From the NCBI GenBank assembly GCA_036399715.1, contig DASWMO010000070.1, forward strand, positions 1-10,756: 10,756 bases of DNA, written 5' to 3'. A model generated the notes under the pieces. That model made no database searches, was not told the DNA's origin, and saw only the letters and a list, made by a program, of their open reading frames with translations. The first letter of the stretch is position 1. Every line of letters begins with the position of its first letter. This DNA is from DASVSE01 sp036399715 (GTDB lineage: Bacteria; Bacteroidota; Rhodothermia; Rhodothermales; Rubricoccaceae). This document shows, one piece after another, positions 1 to 5,249 of the stretch. A program made the translations under genes and the position numbers.

Positions 1-665
1 GTGTCGCACTGTCGCGCACGTGCCTCGACCAGTTCTGCCTCACCGAACCCGCGAATCTGGTAGCGCGAGATGAGCCCGCAGCCGCCCCGCTCCTGAGCCG
101 CCGCAAACGTCTCAAAGGTTCGACCGCCTAGAAAGGTGACGGCCGGGTAGATCGGGGAAGACGGCCCGTACGGCCCCCCATCCATTGCGACGCGCTCCGA
201 CCACAGAAGCGTGGCCCGACGGCCGTTGATGTGGACGAGCGCGTACGAGCCCCGGTAGACGCCAAAGTTGCACGTGACGTCGACGACGGCCTCGTTTGAA
301 GCGATAGGATAAATTGTGTAGGTGCCGCGCAGCGCCGTCAAATCGTCAACCTCGCGTCGAGTCTCCGAGTCCCACGCCCGATTCCAGCCGACTGCCACAC
401 CGAGTTCTGCGGCGAGTCGCTTTGCGCTCATGTCTCGGTGAGCGGCGGATTCCTCCGTCTCCGTCGTGTCAAACGTGACTTCGAACGGCAGGTCGGCTCG
501 GTTGACGAGACCCCCGAAGGCTTGAGCGCGAGCTAACCAGTCGGATGCATCGAACCCGTCAGTCGAGCCCGTCGCAGCAGTCGCGGCCGCAACGGACGTG
601 GCGGGGCGCGGGGCGGCACAGCCCGCGAGAATCGCCACGGCAAGCAGGATGGCCGCGCGTGTCAC
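1..665 (-). CDS. Lipoprotein of unknown function with DUF1176-like C-terminal part (3' end outside window)
   Basis: The frame is open from a GTG at 665-663 to the left window edge, giving 221 visible codons. The N-terminus has an Arg at residue 3, a hydrophobic stretch (AILLAVAILAG) and a lipobox LAGC, so a signal peptidase II lipoprotein is predicted, exported and lipid-anchored. An Ala/Thr-rich linker follows, then a folded domain. Near the visible end the spacing GCGLISRYQ, then ELVEARARQC, resembles the conserved C-terminal part of DUF1176 proteins (Cys-Gly, aromatic, LVExR, Cys); this family match is by eye and tentative. The GTG start is chosen because the lipobox follows it directly and because it overlaps the upstream adenosine deaminase stop codon as GTGA, a common sign of translational coupling. 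The function is not known. Codon usage is less GC-rich than in the neighbours (codons such as TTA, TTT, TAT, CTA occur). Confidence 0.8.
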   Translation of the reverse strand, partial: MTRAAILLAVAILAGCAAPRPATSVAAATAATGSTDGFDASDWLARAQAFGGLVNRADLPFEVTFDTTETEESAAHRDMSAKRLAAELGVAVGWNRAWDSETRREVDDLTALRGTYTIYPIASNEAVVDVTCNFGVYRGSYALVHINGRRATLLWSERVAMDGGPYGPSSPIYPAVTFLGGRTFETFAAAQERGGCGLISRYQIRGFGEAELVEARARQCD

Positions 666-1717
666 GCGGGCTCGGGCAGGCACACGAGCGGCTCGACCTC
701 GGCGAGCATCGCCGCCTTCTCGGCGTGCGACAGGAACGCGTGCCGGAAGCCGTTGAGGACGATCTCGCGGAGCGCGTCGGCGGGGATGCCGCAGCGTGTG
801 TGCGCGAGCCACAGCTCGTCCGTGACCGTCGTGTGCGAGAAGAGGCGGTTGTCGGTCGAGATCGTCACCGGGACGCCGGCGCGGACGTACTCGGCGACCG
901 GGTGCGCCTCGTAGCTCGCCACGACGTGCGTCTGGACGTTGGACGTCGGGCAGACCTCGAGCGGGATCTGACGGTCGACGAAGTAGCGCAGCAGGTCCGG
1001 GTCCTGCCCGAGCGTCACTCCGTGGCCGATGCGGTGCGCGCCGCACTTGAAGAGCGCCTGCCGGATGGACGCCGGCCCGAAGGACTCGCCCGCGTGGACG
1101 GTGATGTTGAGCAGGTGCTTGCGCGCGGTGTAGAACGCCGACCCGTGCATCTCGGCGGGGTTGCCCTGCTCGCCGCCTGCGAGGTCGAACCCGAGGACGC
1201 CCTTGTCGCGGTACGCGACGGCGAGCTCGGCCTGCGCGAGGCTGGCGGACTCGAAGCGGTCGCGGAGGCCGCACACGATGACGCCCGTCCGGATGCCGTA
1301 CTTCTTGGACGCGTCAGCGAGGCCGGCGAGGACGGCGTCGTTGACCTGCCACATTGTGAGGCCCTGCTCCGTGTGAAGGATCGGGCCGTAGCGGACTTCG
1401 AGGTAGCGGACGTTCTCGTTCGCGGCGTCCTCGGCGAGCTCGAACGCGATGCGGTAGAGCGCGTCGCGGGTCTGCATGAGCGGGATCGAGTAGCCGAACC
1501 ACGCGAGGTACTCCTCGAGCGTGGCCGAGCCGTCGATCTTGCGGAGCGCCTCGGCAAGGCCTTCCTCGGTGTCGGCAGGCAGCAGGTCGTCCTTGCCTTG
1601 GGCGCGTGCGAGGTCGAGCAGGGTCCCGAGGCGCAGCGAGCCGTCGAGGTGGACGTGCAGTTCGGCCTTAGGCCAGGCGTGGATCGTGGCGCGGTCGAGC
1701 GTCGGGGCGGAGGTCAT
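662..1717 (-). CDS. add: Adenosine deaminase
   Basis: A 351-residue metal-dependent hydrolase of the amidohydrolase superfamily. It converts adenosine to inosine plus ammonia in purine salvage in the cytoplasm. Seen in the sequence: the HxH zinc site in PKAELHVHLDGSL (H21, H23), the HAGE motif (H208 zinc ligand, E211 proton donor), RIGHG with the likely catalytic H232, the substrate-loop motif LAGGEQG (about 179-185), LEVCPTSN (about 253-260), and the zinc aspartate D289 in STDN. The second aspartate of the vertebrate TDD motif is N290 here, a form also known in many bacterial adenosine deaminases. Length is normal for the family. Nucleoside rather than adenine deaminase is favoured by CPTSNVQT and TDNR, but specificity is not proven by sequence. 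No Shine-Dalgarno sequence is seen before the ATG. The gene lies 162 bp after htrA on the same strand and overlaps the following lipoprotein gene by 4 bp. Confidence 0.95.
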   Translation of the reverse strand: MTSAPTLDRATIHAWPKAELHVHLDGSLRLGTLLDLARAQGKDDLLPADTEEGLAEALRKIDGSATLEEYLAWFGYSIPLMQTRDALYRIAFELAEDAANENVRYLEVRYGPILHTEQGLTMWQVNDAVLAGLADASKKYGIRTGVIVCGLRDRFESASLAQAELAVAYRDKGVLGFDLAGGEQGNPAEMHGSAFYTARKHLLNITVHAGESFGPASIRQALFKCGAHRIGHGVTLGQDPDLLRYFVDRQIPLEVCPTSNVQTHVVASYEAHPVAEYVRAGVPVTISTDNRLFSHTTVTDELWLAHTRCGIPADALREIVLNGFRHAFLSHAEKAAMLAEVEPLVCLPEPA

Positions 1718-1814
1718 CGGGCAGGGCGGTGGCGTCGGGGAAGGTAGAGACCGGCGGCGGGGCAGGGCGCTGTACCCGGTGAGCGCGCCGTGAAACGCGG
1801 GAGCGCTGAACGAC

Positions 1815-1848
1815 GCGCGGCCAGCGAGGGGATCCCCGCTGGCCGCGC
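1815..1848 (-). terminator. Strong GC hairpin downstream of htrA, candidate terminator
   Basis: Perfect 12-bp arms (1815-1826 and 1837-1848) enclose a 10-nt loop that is itself partly GGGG/CCC complementary. The hairpin begins about 32 bp after the htrA stop codon in the minus direction. There is no real T-run on either side (GTCGTT on the minus side, ATTCTGTCTT on the plus side), so it may be a terminator of the U-poor kind or an RNA 3'-end stabiliser. The rest of the 162-bp gap between htrA and adenosine deaminase (1718-1879) must hold any promoter for the deaminase operon; I see no convincing promoter boxes there. Confidence 0.5.
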
Positions 1849-1879
1849 ATTCTGTCTTGCCAGTGCTCGCCGGACGTCG

Positions 1880-3421
1880 TTAGCCGCGCTTCGTCAGCGC
1901 CGTCAGGCGCGTCTGGCCCGAGCGCGGGTCCAGAATGCGGACGAGGAACGTGTCGCCGGTCGAGACGGCCGCGATGGCCCGCTGAAGCTCGGCGACGGTC
2001 TGCACGGGCCGGCGGTTGACCTCGGTGATGACGACGCCCGGGCGGAGCTGCGCGTCGCGGAACGCCTCCGACGTGCGCTCGACATCCGTCACCGCGACGC
2101 CCTCGACGTCCGCGTCGACGCCGATGCGGCGCGCAACGGCCGGCGTGAGGTCCTGCACCGTGAGGCCGAGTGCGGACTGCGTGGCGGGCTCGGGCGCCGC
2201 AGACGGCGCGCGGCGCGGGGCCGTGCCGCCCATCGCGGCTGCCATCGCCTCCTCGCCCGGGCGCGTGCCGAGGCGGACCGTCGCCTCGCGCTCGTCGCCG
2301 TCGCGGTTGTAGGTCAGCACGACCTCCTCGCCGGGGCGCTTGTTCGAGACGAGCGAGACGAGTTGGCGGCTGTCCGTCAGCGTCGTCCCGTCGACAGCCG
2401 TGATGACGTCGTCGGGGCGGAGGCCGGCCTCAGACGCCGGCTCGCGGCCCTCCCCATCCTCGGAGAGGCTCGCGATGAGGGCCGCGCCCGGCGGCACGTC
2501 GAGCGCGCGTGCGAGGCTCGGCGAAACGGGCCCGAACGAGATGCCGAGGTAGCCGCGCGAGACCGTCCCCGACGCGACGAGCTGCTCGGTCGTGTTGCGC
2601 ACGATGTCCGCCGGGACGGCGAACGAGATGCCCTGGAAGCCGCCCGAGCGCGTCGCGATGGCCGAGTTGATGCCGACGATCTCGCCGCGGAGGTTCGTCA
2701 GCGGGCCGCCCGAGTTGCCGGGGTTGACGGCCGCATCGGTCTGGATGTAGTTCGAAATCGAGCCCGAGCCGCCCTGGTAGCGGCCGAGGCTGGACACGAT
2801 GCCGTTGGTGACCGTGTTCGAGAGGTCCTCGCTCAGCGGGCTCCCGAAGGCGAGCACCCACTGCCCGACGCGGAGCTCGCTCGACGCGGCGAAGGTCAGC
2901 GCGGGGAAGTCCTCGCCCTCGACCTTGAGGACGGCGATGTCCGAGAACGCGTCCGCCCCGACGACCGTCGCGGGCAGGATGCGGCCGTCGAAGAGGCGAA
3001 CCGACAACTCGTCGGCGCCCTCGACGACGTGGTTGTTGGTCACGATGTAGCCGTCGGCGCGGATGAAGGCGCCTGAGCCCAGGCCGTCCTGCTCGCCCTG
3101 GCCGCCGCCGAACGGGTCGATGCCCCCGAACGGGTTCTGCCCGCCAAAGGGGTCGGCCTGGGCGCCGGGCCGCGCGAGGCGCGTCGAGCGGACCTGCACG
3201 ACGGCCGGGTTGACGCGCTCGGCGACGGTCGAGAACGCCTGTCCGAGCTCCTCGGCCGTCGCGACCGCCTGCTCGGCCGTCGCGGCCCGCTGCGCGTCGG
3301 CGCTGCGGAAGAGGGACGGCACGCCGGCGAGCGTCCCCGCCGACGTGACGAAAAAGATGCCGCCGAGAAAGGCGGCGGCGACGAACAGGGCCGTGGACAG
3401 ACGGCGGGTGGCGGCGCGCAT
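1880..3421 (-). CDS. htrA: DegP/HtrA-type periplasmic serine protease with two PDZ domains
   Basis: A 513-residue Do-like protease for quality control of envelope proteins. Residues about 9-28 form one hydrophobic segment (signal peptide or membrane anchor), so the body is extracytoplasmic. The trypsin-like domain follows with the full triad: H131 in TNNHVV, D161 in FSDIAVLK and S237 in GNSGGPL. Before it, around residues 90-107, sits a Gly-rich insert with three PFGG units where DegP proteins carry their flexible LA loop. The first PDZ domain spans about 290-385 (starts GYLGISFGPVS), then an Ala/Pro linker (about 391-415), then the second PDZ at about 417-510 (ALGLTVQDLTP). The length and order are those of the DegP/DegQ group; which paralogue it is cannot be told. 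The ATG at 3421 has no Shine-Dalgarno sequence. It is the first gene after the terminator of the upstream T9SS relic, so it likely has its own promoter within 3422-3562. Confidence 0.96.
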   Translation of the reverse strand: MRAATRRLSTALFVAAAFLGGIFFVTSAGTLAGVPSLFRSADAQRAATAEQAVATAEELGQAFSTVAERVNPAVVQVRSTRLARPGAQADPFGGQNPFGGIDPFGGGQGEQDGLGSGAFIRADGYIVTNNHVVEGADELSVRLFDGRILPATVVGADAFSDIAVLKVEGEDFPALTFAASSELRVGQWVLAFGSPLSEDLSNTVTNGIVSSLGRYQGGSGSISNYIQTDAAVNPGNSGGPLTNLRGEIVGINSAIATRSGGFQGISFAVPADIVRNTTEQLVASGTVSRGYLGISFGPVSPSLARALDVPPGAALIASLSEDGEGREPASEAGLRPDDVITAVDGTTLTDSRQLVSLVSNKRPGEEVVLTYNRDGDEREATVRLGTRPGEEAMAAAMGGTAPRRAPSAAPEPATQSALGLTVQDLTPAVARRIGVDADVEGVAVTDVERTSEAFRDAQLRPGVVITEVNRRPVQTVAELQRAIAAVSTGDTFLVRILDPRSGQTRLTALTKRG

Positions 3422-3562
3422 GGATCGGTCTAAAGGAGGAGGGACGACAAGCAGTGTGGGTCGGACGGCCGCACGCGAGGCGCGGTTGCACCGGCCGCTC
3501 TACAACGCCCGGGCGCGCACGAATCGTGCCGCCGCGGCCGCCCCCGACAGGCCGTCAGAGGC

Positions 3563-3598
3563 AAAAAAGCGGGGCCCCTCGTCGCCGAGAGGCCCCGC
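3563..3598 (-). terminator. Intrinsic terminator downstream of the T9SS gene
   Basis: A GC hairpin with 12-bp arms (3569-3580 and 3587-3598, one C/A mismatch) and a 6-nt loop. In the minus direction it is followed at once by six T residues (A-run 3563-3568 on the plus strand). This is a classical rho-independent terminator for minus-strand transcription coming from the T9SS gene that ends at 3722. It insulates htrA, which starts 142 bp further on. It remains intact although the gene it serves is damaged. Confidence 0.88.
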
Positions 3599-3661
3599 CC
3601 GTTCCTGATCCGCCGCCCACACACAGACGCCGGCAGGAGGTCGCGCCGGGTCAACGCCCGG

Positions 3662-3710
3662 TGCCCCGGCCTTCGTGCATGTCTTGGAAAAGGTTGCGGG
3701 CGCCGGGGCA
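3662..3710. repeat. Inverted repeat with 9-bp arms
   Basis: Perfect 9-bp arms TGCCCCGGC (3662-3670) and GCCGGGGCA (3702-3710) are separated by 31 nt. It lies just after the stop codon of the T9SS relic in the minus direction and before its terminator. It could fold in the 3' UTR, but with a long loop and no T-run it is not a terminator by itself. In such a GC-rich sequence, chance is possible. Confidence 0.4.
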
Positions 3711-3721
3711 TGCCGTGGCAT

Positions 3722-4489
3722 TCACCGTGCCACGACGAGGCGCACCGTCTGCACACGGTCCCCGGCGACGAGGCGGACGACGTATACGCCCGGCGCGAGG
3801 TGCTCGGTACGCCCGGCGCGAGGTGCTCGGTCGGCAGCGAGACGGACACGTGCTCGCCCGCCGGTGCCTCGGCGCGGCCAACGCGGCGCCCGAGCGCGTC
3901 GAAGACGTCGAACCCGAGCAGCTGTCTCAGTCGTGACGTAGGCCCTCGCAGCGCCGTGCGTCGGGTTGGGGCCGACGGCCAGGCCGAGGCGAGGGCTCTG
4001 CGGGGCCGGTGCCTCCGCAACGGGATTGAGCAGCCGAACTGCTGCCACGAACGGGGTGAGGTGCCCGCCGGTCCCGGCGAAGTCGCCACCGAGGACGACC
4101 AGACCGTCGGCGGTCGAGCCGAGTGCGTAGACAGCTCCGCCGGAGACGCCATCGCCGCACGAGTGCCAGGCCGTGCCGTCCCACCGGGCGGCGTGGCTGG
4201 CCGCGGGGCCTCCCACCGTCGTGAAAGACCCGGCGGCATAGAGGCTGCCGTCTGGTCCGACCGTGACCGCTTTGACCTCGCGGTCCATCTCGCCGCCCAG
4301 CAGGGTCCACCCCGTTCCGTCGAACCGCCAGACACCGTTCTACTGGGACACCCCTGCGTAGAACTGGCCTGCGACGTAGAGTCTGCCGTCCGGAGACGCT
4401 GCCAGGTCACGGATGCACGCGGTACACGAATACGGGCTGACGTTCGGAAGCTGGCTCCACGCCGTTCCGCTCCACCGGCCAACGAAGTT
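3722..4489 (-). pseudogene. Broken beta-propeller protein with T9SS type A C-terminal sorting domain
   Basis: The main frame gives beta-propeller-like repeats (RLYVAGQFYAG, then WRFDGTGW, then DGSLYAAGSFTTVGG, then ARWDGTAWH), a linker, and the start of a T9SS sorting domain with VGPNPTHG. The end, HLAPGVYVVRLVAGD...VRLVVAR, is a typical last strand of such domains. Intact relatives are secreted to the surface by the type IX system. Damage: a TAG at 4342-4340 inside the propeller, where a Trp codon would fit (SQ*NGVWRFDG); an indel near 3910-3918 that moves the sorting domain (FDVFDALGRRV) to another frame; a 23-bp tandem duplication at 3786-3831 that brings the original frame back; and loss of the 5' part, with a TAA at 4492-4490 beyond which homology stops. 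An open stretch from ATG 4288 to 3722 could still make 188 residues, of which about 34 in the sorting domain are garbled. Sequencing error could explain the indels but not the missing 5' end. Confidence 0.8.
3786..3831. repeat. Perfect 23-bp tandem duplication
   Basis: Positions 3786-3808 and 3809-3831 are identical. In the minus direction both copies encode TEHLAPG(V), the first in the shifted frame and the second in the frame that ends the T9SS gene at 3722. Removing one copy would join LPTEHLAPGV to YVVRLVAGD, the expected end of a sorting domain. The duplication therefore looks recent and changes the frame by 23 nt (2 modulo 3). Confidence 0.95.
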
Positions 4490-4676
4490 TTACCGTGACG
4501 AGCGCGGCAATCAGGTCGAGGCCGAGCGTCAGAAGCGTCGTGCGGCCGCTCAGAAGGGCGCTCACACGAGGACGAAGAAGCGCATCGCCGCCGGCGTCTG
4601 CCCGTGCTGCAACCGGACGTTCCAGGACCTCGCGCGGCACATGGCCGGGTAGCACCCGACGTTCACCGTCGAGGGC
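4488..4676 (+). pseudogene. 3' fragment of a C2H2-like zinc-finger protein, interrupted by TAG
   Basis: Reading from TTT at 4488 the plus strand encodes FYRDERGNQVEAERQKRR, a basic segment, and then GVCPCCNRTFQDLARHMAG followed by TAG at 4650-4652. After the TAG the same frame continues HPTFTVEG. The order CPCC, then RTFQxLxRHM, then HP is that of a small C2H2-like zinc-finger family I associate with phages and mobile regions (recognition by memory, not search). The TAG lies between the two likely zinc-ligand histidines (H at RHM and H at HPTF), so it probably replaced a Lys or Gln codon. The N-terminal half is missing: upstream of 4488 the DNA belongs to the opposite-strand T9SS relic. An ATG at 4413 in this frame gives a 79-residue open frame, but its first 25 residues are antisense to the T9SS gene and are unlikely to be native. 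Confidence 0.6.
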
Positions 4677-4743
4677 CGATCCGATGACCAAGCTGCACCG
4701 CACCCCGCCCGGCACTGGCTCCGCGTCAGTCCTCGGTTTCCCC

Positions 4744-4941
4744 CTACCTCATCCTCCGGAGCGCCTCCTGTGCCCGGCGGAGCGTCTCTTGGGCCTCATC
4801 AAGCGCCTTTCGAGCGTCCCGAACGGCCTGTCGGCTGGATTCGATCACTGCTCTCGCCCGCTTGCGGTCCTCTTTAGCCAAGGCAACCGCGCGGCGAACG
4901 TCAGCGAGGGCTCTACGGGCGCGGTCTTCCAGCTCCGACAT
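4744..4941 (-). CDS. Small predicted coiled-coil protein
   Basis: A 65-residue frame rich in Ala, Arg, Glu and Asp with no Pro or Gly, from MSELEDRARRALADVRRAV to ALRRMR. Hydrophobic residues recur with 3-4 spacing (L, A, V, I), so one long amphipathic helix or coiled coil is expected. It has no signal peptide or membrane segment. Its helical composition is unlike that of the Arg/Pro/Ser-rich antisense frames here, which supports it being real. The ATG at 4941 has no clear Shine-Dalgarno sequence and the stop is TAG. It is isolated: the zinc-finger relic faces it on one side and an empty 307-bp stretch precedes it. No family recognised. It could also be a decayed piece of a longer coiled-coil gene. 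Confidence 0.5.
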   Translation of the reverse strand: MSELEDRARRALADVRRAVALAKEDRKRARAVIESSRQAVRDARKALDEAQETLRRAQEALRRMR

Positions 4942-5248
4942 GGGAGGTCCCTGTGGGAGACAAGAGGGACGCTCCTATCAGGACGTTCCCCGGTGGGTTC
5001 CCGGGCGGGCCATCACCATACCTGAACGATGGCCAAGCTGGACCCCCGCCCCACCGGCGCCGAGCACGACGTCCGCCGCTTCCCGCAGTGGCTCCGCGAC
5101 GCGCTCGCGGCCGCGCGACGCCAAAGACGAGATCGGCCAACTGCCGTCCAGAAGACGAGCGCGGCGATAGCGAGGAGGAGGCGCATATCGGCTCGGACAG
5201 GTGCGTCCTCCCCGTACAGCAAAACCGTCGGACTTTAGCGTGCGACGG
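4942..5248. other. 307-bp stretch without a convincing gene
   Basis: Two opposed fragments look partly coding. On the plus strand, ATG 5029 starts MAKLDPRPTGAEHDV and RRFPQWLRDALAAAR with G/C at nearly all third codon positions to about 5115, then the pattern is lost (frame runs to 5238). On the minus strand, ATG 5186 starts MRLLLAIAALVFWTAVG, a short hydrophobic helix with GC-rich third positions to about 5135, then also becomes irregular (frame ends 5013). They may be two truncated gene starts facing each other or chance. Another weak plus-strand start with similar bases lies at 4684 (MTKLHRTPPG). The fumC terminator occupies 5221-5249. Confidence 0.5.
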
Positions 5249-5249
5249 T
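5221..5249 (-). terminator. Intrinsic terminator of fumC
   Basis: Arms ACCGTCG (5224-5230) and CGACGGT (5243-5249) form a 7-bp stem with a 12-nt loop. In the minus direction the stem is followed by a T-run of four (5221-5224, one shared with the stem). It starts right at the fumC stop codon, overlapping its last base. The stem is short, so efficiency may be modest, but position and T-run fit. Confidence 0.65.

Larger units (their letters stand above)
3422..3721. other. Intergenic region between htrA and the T9SS relic
   Basis: A 300-bp gap with no convincing gene on either strand. It contains, from right to left on the minus strand, an inverted repeat at 3662-3710, an intrinsic terminator at 3563-3598 and the leader of htrA (3422-3562). 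The open frames across it are Arg/Pro-rich and lack any recognisable protein pattern. No clear -35/-10 pair and no Bacteroidota-type TAnnTTTG box was found upstream of htrA by eye. Confidence 0.7.

Noticed and set aside
545..1747. 400-codon open frame on the plus strand over the adenosine deaminase gene
   Set aside because: Antisense to a gene with all catalytic motifs; the translation is Arg/Val/Glu-rich with no family pattern, as expected of the complement of GC-rich codons.
1790..3076. 428-codon plus-strand frame over htrA
   Set aside because: Antisense shadow of a clear HtrA protease; low-complexity Arg/Ala/Asp composition.
3432..3443. AAAGGAGGAGGG on the plus strand, a perfect-looking ribosome binding site
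   Set aside because: It lies on the strand opposite to htrA, and the plus-strand frame that follows (from GTG 3454) crosses a terminator and is not protein-like.
3714..3734. 7-bp hairpin CGTGGCA/TGCCACG around the T9SS stop codon
   Set aside because: It has no T-run and a proper terminator follows at 3563-3598; probably incidental.
4340..4652. Possible recoding of TAG (two in-frame TAG codons in adjacent relics)
   Set aside because: The expected residues differ (Trp in one, Lys or Gln in the other), TAG is the normal stop of panD and the channel gene, and both relics have further damage. Decay is simpler.
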